Part shown: one piece after another, positions 1 to 6,106 of the stretch
Layout of the letters: each line of letters starts with the position of its first letter
Numbering within the stretch: the stretch's first letter is position 1
Source: Candidatus Woesearchaeota archaeon
Lineage (GTDB): Archaea > Nanobdellota > Nanobdellia > Woesearchaeales > WJKR01
Length of the DNA: 32,416 nucleotides
Direction: 5' to 3'
Assembly (NCBI GenBank): GCA_014729015.1
Contig: WJKR01000025.1
Span: 1-32,416 of the forward strand
The notes under the pieces: model-generated
Seen by the model: only the letters and a program-made list of their open reading frames with translations
What the model was told of the DNA's origin: nothing
The model's database searches: none
Program-made: the position numbers and the translations under genes

Positions 1-440
1 CCTTAGGGGCGATCTACACGTTCATCCTCTTTGCTGTCATCCTCTACCTGTTCGGGCCGAAAGCATTCTCATTGCCGTTCGGTATATTCGTCATCCTCTC
101 CGCCATCGTAGCGTACCCCATCAAATGGTTGTTCCCGACGCCGCGACCGGACCACAAAGAGAAACCGTTGCCGAAGAAGATAACCCTTTGGAACTACTGG
201 CGCGTCATCGACCACGGCGCCTTCCCCAGCGCACACGCCATGAGGACCGCAGGACTAGCGACACTCTCATTATTTTTCTCATCGCGAACATTACACGTAA
301 TCTTACTAGCATTATTCTTCATTATCTGCTGGTCACGAATACACCACAGAAGGCATTACCCGAAGGATGTCATCGGCGGAGCGCTGATGGGAATAATCAT
401 CATGGTGCTCTCCTGGTACCTCGCGCAATGCATGCACTAA
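1..440 (+). CDS. PAP2-family membrane lipid-phosphate phosphatase (5' end missing)
   Basis: The reading frame is open from base 3 and runs off the left edge, so only the C-terminal ~145 residues are seen. The three PAP2 phosphatase signatures are all present in order: K-x6-RP (KWLFPTPRP), PSAH (the PSGH motif) and SR-x5-H-x3-D (SRIHHRRHYPKD). These carry the phosphate-binding Arg residues and the catalytic His. Hydrophobic stretches lie before, between and after the motifs, as expected for a polytopic enzyme with a membrane-face active site. Family members dephosphorylate lipid phosphates or polyprenyl diphosphates. Given the glycan-assembly genes downstream, recycling of a dolichyl (pyro)phosphate carrier is a reasonable but unproven role. 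The exact substrate cannot be read from the sequence. Confidence 0.85.
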   Translation, partial: LGAIYTFILFAVILYLFGPKAFSLPFGIFVILSAIVAYPIKWLFPTPRPDHKEKPLPKKITLWNYWRVIDHGAFPSAHAMRTAGLATLSLFFSSRTLHVILLALFFIICWSRIHHRRHYPKDVIGGALMGIIIMVLSWYLAQCMH

Positions 441-490
441 AGAAATATTTCCAAAAAAATTGAATTACCAACGAAATTCTTACCTCAAAC

Positions 491-500
491 CAATTAAAAA
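491..500 (+). promoter_or_regulatory. TATA-like box of the small gene at 534
   Basis: An AT-rich element (AATTAAAAAA) sits about 38 nt before the ATG. It would start transcription near 521-523 and leave a short leader. A GGTGAT sequence at 522-527, complementary to the 3' end of 16S rRNA, lies 6 nt before the ATG and can act as the ribosome binding site. Confidence 0.4.
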
Positions 501-533
501 ATCCTGTTTTCTCATCCACCCGGTGATACAACA

Positions 534-716
534 ATGGGATTAACCAACAAGAAAGAAGAACAACTCAAGAAGATGCCAAAGATAGAAACTAAACTGAGCA
601 AGAGTAATGATGGAAAGTTTGTCATACACCAAACCATTATTACGCATGTTCGACCAGTGACGTACTATCAAGCAGTGCTTGAGAACAATGAAGAAGTGGC
701 TGAGGAATCAGCCTAA
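534..716 (+). CDS. small charged protein of unknown function (60 aa)
   Basis: ATG start with a plausible GGTGAT ribosome binding site 6 nt upstream and a TATA-like box further up. The product is hydrophilic and lysine/glutamate rich, with an N-terminal KKEEQLKK segment and a mid part (GKFVIHQTIITHVRPVTYYQ) with beta-strand character. It ends in an acidic tail. No signal peptide or membrane segment is visible. I do not recognise the family. The start, ribosome site and T-rich run after the stop make a real gene likely, but function is open. Confidence 0.55.
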   Translation: MGLTNKKEEQLKKMPKIETKLSKSNDGKFVIHQTIITHVRPVTYYQAVLENNEEVAEESA

Positions 717-760
717 TTCTTTATTTCTTTTGCATAATTCTTTTAAACTACTTTTTTTTC
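717..760 (+). terminator. T-rich terminator region after the small gene
   Basis: Several T runs follow the stop codon, the longest being eight T at 752-759. Oligo-T tracts on the coding strand are the usual archaeal intrinsic termination signal. No strong hairpin is evident. Confidence 0.35.
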
Positions 761-776
761 TCAATCCGAACGTCAT

Positions 777-1271
777 AAGGCCAGAATTCTTCAGGCTTCA
801 ACGTCTGAAGTATACGGTGATCCTGAGGTACACCCTCAAAAGGAAGAGTATAGGGGGAGTGTTAACACTATTGGTCTTCGTGCGTGTTATGATGAGGGGA
901 AGCGTTGTGCAGAAACACTCATGTTTGACTATCACCGGAAGAATGGTGTGGACATAAGAGTTGTGAGAATTTTCAGCACGTATGGTCCTAGAATGGCTGC
1001 TGATGACGGGCGTGTTGTTTCTAATTTTATCATACAAGCTCTTGATGGTGATGATATCACTATCTTTGGTGATGGTTCCCAAACAAGGAGTTTTTGCTAT
1101 GTTGATGATTTGTTGAATGCTATGGTATCTTTCATGAACACGCTAAACTGCACAGGTCCTTTGAATATTGGCAATCCTACTGAATTCACTATTAAAGAGC
1201 TAGCACAAGAGGTTATTTCTTTGACAAGTTCTACCTCTAAATTAGTTTATTTCTTTGTACTAAAGATTTAA
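777..1271 (+). pseudogene. fragment of a UDP-glucuronate decarboxylase-like SDR epimerase
   Basis: The frame is open from 747, and recognisable homology starts near 777 with [18 protein letters not shown], the middle of extended SDR enzymes of the UDP-xylose synthase type. It continues through the catalytic Y-x3-K (CYDEGK), [11 protein letters not shown] and [10 protein letters not shown], then breaks off after STSKLVY with a few unrelated residues and a stop. The N-terminal NAD-binding GxxGxxG half and the last ~50-60 residues are absent, so roughly half of a ~310-residue enzyme remains. No good start or ribosome site fits the fragment. Its broken 3' end lies only about 10 bp from the 3' end of the oppositely transcribed 5S rRNA. 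I read it as a non-functional remnant. Confidence 0.75.
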
Positions 1272-1278
1272 AAAAAAG
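1271..1278 (-). terminator. oligo-T terminator of 5S rRNA
   Basis: The plus strand has a run of A, which is a T run on the minus strand directly after the 3' end of the 5S rRNA. This is the typical archaeal termination signal. Confidence 0.55.
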
Positions 1279-1394
1279 GAGGACAGCTTTCCGGTTTTCC
1301 CACACATAAGTGCAGTACCAGCCGAAACGTGGGCATGCTTAACTATCCGTGTTCGAAATGGGAACGGGTGGAACCACGCCGCTTTGACCGTCCA
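1279..1394 (-). rRNA. 5S ribosomal RNA
   Basis: The minus strand carries the diagnostic 5S core: CCCGTTCCCATTTCGAACAC (loop B/C region), followed by GATAGTTAAGC and GGTACTGC. The ends pair as helix I: GGACGG at the 5' end with CTGTCC at the 3' end. Length is about 115 nt, normal for archaea. It stands alone in this window with no 16S, 23S or tRNA next to it, has its own TATA box exactly one promoter length upstream, and ends in an oligo-T terminator. Boundaries are accurate to a few bases. Confidence 0.9.
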
Positions 1395-1415
1395 CTGTTG
1401 GGAAACACGATTTCA

Positions 1416-1423
1416 TTTATAAA
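1416..1423 (-). promoter_or_regulatory. TATA box of the 5S rRNA gene
   Basis: TTTATAAA, centred 26-27 nt before the predicted 5' end of the 5S rRNA, the standard archaeal spacing. The site lies just beyond the stop codon of the convergently reading-through gmhB-hldC gene. Confidence 0.65.
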
Positions 1424-1436
1424 GTTAATGGTGAGT

Positions 1437-2420
1437 CTATTTTAATAGATTTGTGCTCGAGAAGCCTTCTATCCTTGGTATTAGGTATATTTTACCACCA
1501 TATTTCTTGACAGTTGTTGCTTCTATGCAGTTCTCTCCGTACTCAGCGCCGTTGGCATGTATATCTGGTTTTATATCTTCTACTATCTTCCTTGGGTCTG
1601 GCTCTGCAAAGCTGGTGATAAGATCGACTGCTGTGTACATGCTCAGCATACGTTGCCGTGCTTGTAGCGTGTTAACAGGTCTGTTTTTTCCTTTGTTCTT
1701 TCTGATGCTTTCATCCTCATTAAGTGCAACGATAAGCACATCCCCTTGTTTTTTTGCTTGTGAGAGAATGTAATCATGGCCTTCATGGAGGAGATCGAAG
1801 GCGCCGTTGAGCGTTACAATTTTTTTGCCTGCTGCTTTGAGCTCTGCTACTCGGTTTTTGATGGTTGTTCGTGATACTATTTTTTCTTCTTTAGCCTTAG
1901 CTACAAACGTCGCTGCTTGCAGGAGATCAGACGTGATGTACGCTGGACCTGCGGTTTTTACCTTTTGTAGTGTTACTTTTCCTTGTTCTGTGAGAAGGTG
2001 AATTGCTTTACATCCTATGTTGTTTGCTAGTTTTGTGTCCGATGGTTTGTCACCAATAATCCATGATTGTGTAAGGTCGATGTTATATTCTCTGGCAGCT
2101 TTTTGTGCGAGTGCAGTTTTTGGTTTTCTACATTTGCACACTTCTTCTGGTGAATGTGGGCAATGATATACTTTTTGTATGTTAACTTGTGATTGTTGTA
2201 GTGTATTAGTAAGGTGCTTATTGAACTGGTGCATTTGTTCTTCTGTGTAATATCCTCTTCCTATACCTGACTGGTTGGTAATAATGATTAATTCGAAGTT
2301 TTCTAGAATTTGCAGTCCTTCAATGACTTTGTGGTGAAGGGAGAACTCATCGACTTTGTAAGTGTAGCCACCATCTTTATTGAGTGTGCCATCTCTGTCA
2401 AGAAAGATTGCTGGATTCAT
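1437..2420 (-). CDS. GmhB-HldC fusion: heptose-1,7-bisphosphate phosphatase / heptose-1-phosphate nucleotidyltransferase
   Basis: Residues 1-160 are a HAD phosphatase of the GmhB type. They show the nucleophile motif FLDRDGTLN (8-12 DRDGT), ITNQSGIGRG, the zinc loop C87-x-H89...C95-x-C97 and WIIGDKPSD near 122. Residues ~195-327 are a cytidylyltransferase-like domain of the HldE C-terminal type: NGAFDLLHEGH (205-215, with the HxGH nucleotide-binding motif) and a C-terminal GFSSTN. GmhB removes the 7-phosphate of D-glycero-D-manno-heptose-1,7-bisphosphate; HldC activates the 1-phosphate, usually with ATP. In E. coli HldC is fused to the kinase HldA instead, so this arrangement is different. 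The ATG overlaps the stop of the HldD-like gene by 4 nt, indicating translational coupling. In the GGDY-like stretch a usual Lys is Asn (HANGAEYG). Nucleotide specificity (ADP or other) is inferred. Confidence 0.88.
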   Translation of the reverse strand: MNPAIFLDRDGTLNKDGGYTYKVDEFSLHHKVIEGLQILENFELIIITNQSGIGRGYYTEEQMHQFNKHLTNTLQQSQVNIQKVYHCPHSPEEVCKCRKPKTALAQKAAREYNIDLTQSWIIGDKPSDTKLANNIGCKAIHLLTEQGKVTLQKVKTAGPAYITSDLLQAATFVAKAKEEKIVSRTTIKNRVAELKAAGKKIVTLNGAFDLLHEGHDYILSQAKKQGDVLIVALNEDESIRKNKGKNRPVNTLQARQRMLSMYTAVDLITSFAEPDPRKIVEDIKPDIHANGAEYGENCIEATTVKKYGGKIYLIPRIEGFSSTNLLK

Positions 2421-3307
2421 TTTAGCTGTGGTAAATAATCTTTAATACCATCGATAAGCGAGTATTCTGCCTCAAACTTAAGGTGTTTTTTGGCTCGAGT
2501 AGTGTCTGCTTCTGTGTGGTGCTGGTATGTTTTCATATCGTAAGGGCTATCGATATATTCTGGTTGAAGATTTGTTCCAAGAGCTTTATTAATAGCAGCT
2601 ATTAGTTCGTTAAAACTTGTGCCGATACCTGTGCCTACGTTGTAGACTCCACTTTTTGCATCAAGTGCTTTTATGGTTGCTTTAACGACATCTTTGACAT
2701 AAATATGATCTCTTTTGTGTTCGCCGTGCTTGAACAATTTTGGTCTTTTACCTTGTCGCATCTGTTTTATGAGGTGGTATATCATCGATGCGGGTCTTCC
2801 TTTGTGTGTTTCTCCTGGTCCGAAGACATTGAAATACCGTAGACCAACGACCTGTAGGTCATCGTAGTGGTGGCTTGCCATCTCGTCTATGATGAGCTTT
2901 GATTCAGCGTATGCGGTGGTAATCTCTTTTGCTTGGTCTTCTTTTTGTGGTGCCGGACCGTTGCCGTATAAGCCTGCTGTTGACGCGTAGACAAGTTTTG
3001 CTTTTTTCTCTTTGGCAAGCTCCAGTATGTTTTGAAATCCTTTGACGTTGGCTTCGAGGAGTCTGGCATCCTCTTCGTAGCGTGGGTCTGTGATTGCTGC
3101 TATATGGAAGATTGCATCTATGTTTCCTTCAACAGTGAATGGTTTGCTGACGTCTTGCTCGATTGTTACCCCTTTGCATGTTTCGAGGTTGTCTTTGTGT
3201 CCGCTAGAGAAATCGTCGATAACAATGGTTTCGTGGTTTTGTCGTTCAAGTTCTTTCACAAGGTTGCTGCCGATAAACCCTGCTCCACCCGTAATGACGC
3301 ATTTCAT
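2417..3307 (-). CDS. hldD: HldD-like ADP-heptose 6-epimerase (extended SDR)
   Basis: This 296-residue protein starts at the ATG giving MKCVITGGAGFIG, which places the NAD(P)-binding TGxxGxxG at residues 6-13. A longer frame upstream has no SDR homology. The catalytic Tyr133 and Lys137 are in YAESK. The stretch RYFNVFGPGETHKG (157-170), then PKLF and KRDHIYVKDV, closely matches HldD, as does the C-terminal SPYDMKTYQHHTEAD region. HldD converts ADP-D-glycero-D-manno-heptose to the L-glycero epimer. A UDP-hexose 4-epimerase is the alternative, but the HKG and YQ..TEAD features and the linked GmhB-HldC gene favour HldD. A TATA-like box 24 nt upstream suggests a leaderless message. Base composition is AT-richer than the glycan genes further right. 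Confidence 0.78.
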   Translation of the reverse strand: MKCVITGGAGFIGSNLVKELERQNHETIVIDDFSSGHKDNLETCKGVTIEQDVSKPFTVEGNIDAIFHIAAITDPRYEEDARLLEANVKGFQNILELAKEKKAKLVYASTAGLYGNGPAPQKEDQAKEITTAYAESKLIIDEMASHHYDDLQVVGLRYFNVFGPGETHKGRPASMIYHLIKQMRQGKRPKLFKHGEHKRDHIYVKDVVKATIKALDAKSGVYNVGTGIGTSFNELIAAINKALGTNLQPEYIDSPYDMKTYQHHTEADTTRAKKHLKFEAEYSLIDGIKDYLPQLK

Positions 3308-3327
3308 GTTATTATTAATGGTGCTTT

Positions 3328-3335
3328 TTTTATAT
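3328..3335 (-). promoter_or_regulatory. TATA box of the hldD / gmhB-hldC operon
   Basis: ATATAAAA on the minus strand, centred about 24 nt before the hldD start and right at the end of the upstream winged-helix gene. The two-gene heptose operon therefore has its own promoter. Confidence 0.5.
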
Positions 3336-3338
3336 GCA

Positions 3339-4016
3339 TTATGCATCGAGGTTCTGTTCGAAGGTTTGTGCTTTGACAAGATCCCTGCCTTTTCGACGCT
3401 TAAATTGGACGAGTCCTTGTAACTCTAGCTCATCCATATATCTATAGAATGATGCTTTTGAGCAGTATTTTTTCTGATCAACAACTACATCTCGTAAACT
3501 GATCTTTGTGAGATCTCCTTTGGCTACTTCGCTAAGAATTTGTTGTTTGATGATGTCTTTACGATTCCGCTCATAATTTTTGAGCAGGTCTTCTTTGAGT
3601 TTATCTGCAACTAGTTTCTGACTTTTTATGATTGGTTCTGGTTGTTGTATATTTTGTTCTTCTCTAACAGGTATTTCTTCAATTTTTTGCTCAGTCTCAG
3701 GCTGAGACTGGGTTGAGAAAACGCTTGATTCTTTTGTATTTAACTCTTTCAAGGCTTTTCCGACACCTTCGGCAACTGCTTCTTTGAGAATGAGTCTCAG
3801 CGTCTCAGGGTTGAGAATGGGTTGAGACTCGGATGATTTTCGCTCTTCTTCGAAAGAACGTCGGACATTTTCTTCTTTTTGCAACTGCTCCCTTACCCTC
3901 TGCAATTCTTCCTCGAACAAAGAAAACTTCGCGTTGAGCTCTGAGATGTCCTTTTTCACTTCCTGGAAGCTCTTTCTGATTCGCTTCCGATCGTTCCCCA
4001 ACAAATCCAATCTCAT
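3339..4016 (-). CDS. coiled-coil / winged-helix DNA-binding protein, possible local regulator
   Basis: This 225-residue protein has an N-terminal charged coiled coil (about 10-65, rich in K/E/R with heptad-like L/I/F), a Ser/Gln/Pro/Glu-rich linker (about 65-140), and a C-terminal ~75-residue domain. The last contains ISLRDVVVDQKKYCSKASFY and ends in a basic wing (VQFKRRKGRDL), the layout of a winged helix-turn-helix. No enzyme motif or signal peptide is present. The gene contains, and is preceded by, many copies of TGAGAC/TGAGAA and their complement, including a palindrome over its own predicted transcription start, so autoregulation is plausible. It is divergent from the cysQ operon. The exact family is not identified; DNA binding is inferred from the fold-like pattern. 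Confidence 0.7.
   Translation of the reverse strand: MRLDLLGNDRKRIRKSFQEVKKDISELNAKFSLFEEELQRVREQLQKEENVRRSFEEERKSSESQPILNPETLRLILKEAVAEGVGKALKELNTKESSVFSTQSQPETEQKIEEIPVREEQNIQQPEPIIKSQKLVADKLKEDLLKNYERNRKDIIKQQILSEVAKGDLTKISLRDVVVDQKKYCSKASFYRYMDELELQGLVQFKRRKGRDLVKAQTFEQNLDA
3692..3710. repeat. 9-bp inverted repeat CAGTCTCAG-G-CTGAGACTG inside the winged-helix gene
   Basis: Two perfect 9-bp arms separated by one base. The arms contain the same TGAGAC core found in the promoter region at 4060-4073 and 4133-4151. It is followed by another half-site, TTGAGA, at 3713-3718. Confidence 0.7.
3784..3830. repeat. cluster of TGAGA/TCTCA half-sites inside the winged-helix gene
   Basis: TTGAGAATGAGTCTCAG, CGTCTCAGG, TTGAGAATGG and TTGAGACTC follow each other within 47 bp. 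TGAGTCTCA (3791-3799) is itself palindromic around one base. The density is far above the surrounding sequence. Confidence 0.6.
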
Positions 4017-4059
4017 GCACGAAGAGGAATAATCCTCGGTATTTAATCCTTTCTCACGC

Positions 4060-4073
4060 TGAGACTGGTCTCA
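4060..4073. promoter_or_regulatory. palindromic operator-like site over the start of the winged-helix gene transcript
   Basis: TGAGAC-TG-GTCTCA has perfect 6-bp arms. With the TATA box at 4088-4095 read leftward, transcription should start near 4065, inside this palindrome. A protein bound here would block initiation. Confidence 0.55.
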
Positions 4074-4087
4074 AAAAAACACGTTTG

Positions 4088-4095
4088 TTTATAAA
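4088..4095 (-). promoter_or_regulatory. TATA box of the winged-helix gene
   Basis: TTTATAAA on the minus strand, 72 nt before the ATG, implying a ~50 nt leader, unlike the leaderless neighbours. The operator-like palindrome lies at the expected transcription start. Confidence 0.5.
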
Positions 4096-4132
4096 TGAAA
4101 TTCTCAATTAAGACTTTTCCATGTGCAAAAAG

Positions 4133-4151
4133 GCTGAGACTGAGCTGAGAA
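4133..4151. promoter_or_regulatory. direct repeat of GCTGAGA, spaced one helical turn
   Basis: GCTGAGACT and GCTGAGAAT repeat with an 11-bp period, about 45-60 bp upstream of the cysQ TATA box and 40-60 bp upstream of the winged-helix gene TATA box. The position between the two divergent promoters suits a shared regulator. Confidence 0.5.
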
Positions 4152-4193
4152 TGTCTTTTTTTCCCTCATCACAAGCAACTCTCTTTCAGAACG

Positions 4194-4202
4194 CTTATAA
4201 AT
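4194..4202 (+). promoter_or_regulatory. TATA box of the cysQ-cysC operon
   Basis: CTTATAAAT centred 26 nt before the cysQ ATG, so the transcript is predicted to be leaderless. Confidence 0.6.
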
Positions 4203-4223
4203 GGTGTTTTTTTCTCTAGGCAC

Positions 4224-5021
4224 ATGGAATTAGGGAAAGAAGCATCAATCGCACAAGAACTCGCACTCCAGGCAGCGGCTATCATCATGGGCTTTTACCA
4301 ACAAGATATGTCCGTAGCTGAGAAGGAAGATAAGAGCCCTATTACCGAAGCGGACCTTGCGGCGAACAAGCACATACTCAAAGGACTCAAGGAATTATTC
4401 CCAGATGATGCCATCCTCTCAGAAGAAGCGGCTGACGACAAGGCAAGGCTCGACAAGAGCCGGGTGTGGACAGTCGATCCTCTGGATGGCACCAAGGAGT
4501 TCATCAAGCGGAACGGCGAGTTCACCGTCAACATAGCCCTAGCTATCGATGGTGTGCCGGTCGTCGGGGTGGTGTGCTTACCGGCGAAGGACGAGTTCTA
4601 CGCGACTGATGGGGAGGATGTGTTCGTCATCAAGGATAGTGAACGCTTGCCCATCAAAGTCTCCGACAAGGATGACTTTCGGGAGATGACGCTGATGAAG
4701 AGCCGCTCGCACGCCTCAGAAGCACTCATAGCCATCGCCAAGAGGGCAGGCTTCAAGGATGAGAAACCTGCTGGCAGCGCCCTCAAAGGGTGCCTCGTCG
4801 CCTCAGGAGACGCGGACGTCTATATCAGGATGGGGAACACGCATGAATGGGATATCTGCGCGTTGGACGCAGTCATCAGGGCTGCAGGGGGCGTCGTGAC
4901 CGACCTGGAAGGCAATCCTTTAAAATACAACAAGGATGACACCCTCGTCAGGGGGTTCGTGGCTTCTAATGGTAAGAAGCACGAAGCATTGGTGGGGTTA
5001 ATACAAGATGGACAGGCTTGA
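4224..5021 (+). CDS. cysQ: CysQ-type 3'(2'),5'-bisphosphate nucleotidase
   Basis: A 265-residue member of the inositol-monophosphatase superfamily. Metal-binding motifs are intact: LSEEA (SEE at 66-68), WTVDPLDGT (82-90) and [16 protein letters not shown] near 208. The [17 protein letters not shown] segment is typical of CysQ rather than inositol phosphatases. CysQ hydrolyses 3'-phosphoadenosine 5'-phosphate (PAP) to AMP and phosphate. PAP is the by-product of every sulfotransferase reaction and inhibits those enzymes, so a nucleotidase at the head of a PAPS operon beside four sulfotransferase genes fits well. The start follows a TATA box at leaderless spacing. The 3' end overlaps cysD by 14 nt. 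Confidence 0.9.
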   Translation: MELGKEASIAQELALQAAAIIMGFYQQDMSVAEKEDKSPITEADLAANKHILKGLKELFPDDAILSEEAADDKARLDKSRVWTVDPLDGTKEFIKRNGEFTVNIALAIDGVPVVGVVCLPAKDEFYATDGEDVFVIKDSERLPIKVSDKDDFREMTLMKSRSHASEALIAIAKRAGFKDEKPAGSALKGCLVASGDADVYIRMGNTHEWDICALDAVIRAAGGVVTDLEGNPLKYNKDDTLVRGFVASNGKKHEALVGLIQDGQA

Positions 5022-5886
5022 AGCATTGGAGGCGCAAAGCGTCTACATATTGAGGGAGGCGTATGCCAAGTTCAAGAGCCTCGTCATGCTCTGGAGCATC
5101 GGGAAAGACAGTACGGTCATGCTCTGGATGGCGAGGAAGGCTTTCGGTGGCCACGTGCCTTTTCCTTTGGTGCATATCGATACGGGCTACAAGATACCAG
5201 AAATGATCAAGTATCGTGACAAGCTCGCCATAGAACTCGGCCTGAACATGGTCATCGGCCAGAACAAGCAAGCACTCAGAGAAAAAAACACCTTCCCCGA
5301 CGGCAAGCTCAACAGGATAGAGTGCTGCAAAGCACTCAAAACAACAGCGCTCAGAAACACGCTCTCAGGGGAATGGCCTCGGTACCGATTGGATCACCAC
5401 AAAAAGAAATACGTGCTCGACGAGGACAAAGAGCCGTACACAGGTGTCATCGTTGGCGTACGAGCAGACGAGGAAGGCACCAGAAGCAAAGAACGCTACT
5501 TCTCACCAAGAGACAAGAACAACGACTGGGACGTCGCAGACCAACCCCCAGAACTCTGGAACCAATTCAAGACCGACTTCGCGCCGAACACCCACCTCAG
5601 GATACACCCCTTACTCGATTGGACTGAGCTGGACATCTGGCTGTACATCCAGAAAGAGAATATACCTGTCACTTCACTGTACCTCGCAAAGAATGGGAAA
5701 CGCTATCGATCACTAGGCTGCTATCCCTGCACCAAACCAGTCGACTCAAACGCAGATACTATCGCAAAGATCGTTGAAGAACTCAGAAGTGGAAAGTTCT
5801 CTAACATCGCTGAACGATCAGGAAGAGATCAAGACAAAGAAGACGGTGGAGGACTCGAGACCTTACGCTTGGATGGATACATGTAA
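5008..5886 (+). CDS. cysD: sulfate adenylyltransferase subunit 2 (CysD)
   Basis: This 292-residue N-type ATP pyrophosphatase starts [20 protein letters not shown], a full-length CysD N-terminus, which supports this start despite the overlap with cysQ. The PP-loop is present as WSIGKDS (29-35; Ile replaces the common Gly of SGGKDS, as usual in CysD). [30 protein letters not shown] and the C-terminal [10 protein letters not shown] are also characteristic. With the GTPase CysN it makes adenosine 5'-phosphosulfate (APS) and pyrophosphate from ATP and sulfate. From about 5250 the codons change to A/C-ending forms, and this continues past the gene end. Confidence 0.95.
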   Translation: MDRLEALEAQSVYILREAYAKFKSLVMLWSIGKDSTVMLWMARKAFGGHVPFPLVHIDTGYKIPEMIKYRDKLAIELGLNMVIGQNKQALREKNTFPDGKLNRIECCKALKTTALRNTLSGEWPRYRLDHHKKKYVLDEDKEPYTGVIVGVRADEEGTRSKERYFSPRDKNNDWDVADQPPELWNQFKTDFAPNTHLRIHPLLDWTELDIWLYIQKENIPVTSLYLAKNGKRYRSLGCYPCTKPVDSNADTIAKIVEELRSGKFSNIAERSGRDQDKEDGGGLETLRLDGYM

Positions 5887-5887
5887 A

Positions 5888-6106
5888 ATGAGAAAAGAGA
5901 CGCACGCAAGAACACTCATAAAAAGTATTACCTGGAGGATTATCGCGACGATGGCTACCATCATTATCGTGTATCTTCTCACAGATAACTTTGGTATAGC
6001 AACAGCAGCAGGACTCGTCGAAGTAGTCACGAAACTCATCATCTACTACTTGCATGAAAGGGCATGGATACATGTCCCTTGGGGCATAAAGAAAAATGCG
6101 CGCTGA
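5888..6106 (+). CDS. DUF2061 small membrane protein in the sulfate-activation operon
   Basis: The start is the ATG one base after the cysD stop, giving a 72-residue protein; the longer in-frame extension upstream is inside cysD and unlikely. The pattern [20 protein letters not shown], then [19 protein letters not shown] and a final WG, is the DUF2061 signature: two membrane segments joined by a short loop and an ERxW end. The function of the family is not established. Its tight packing between cysD and cysN (11-nt overlap with the latter) suggests a role linked to sulfate activation, such as membrane tethering or sulfate supply. That role is only inference. Confidence 0.8.
   Translation: MRKETHARTLIKSITWRIIATMATIIIVYLLTDNFGIATAAGLVEVVTKLIIYYLHERAWIHVPWGIKKNAR

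Noticed and set aside
5774..5887. N-terminal extension of the DUF2061 frame
   Set aside because: It is within cysD in another phase; the family begins at the ATG at 5888.
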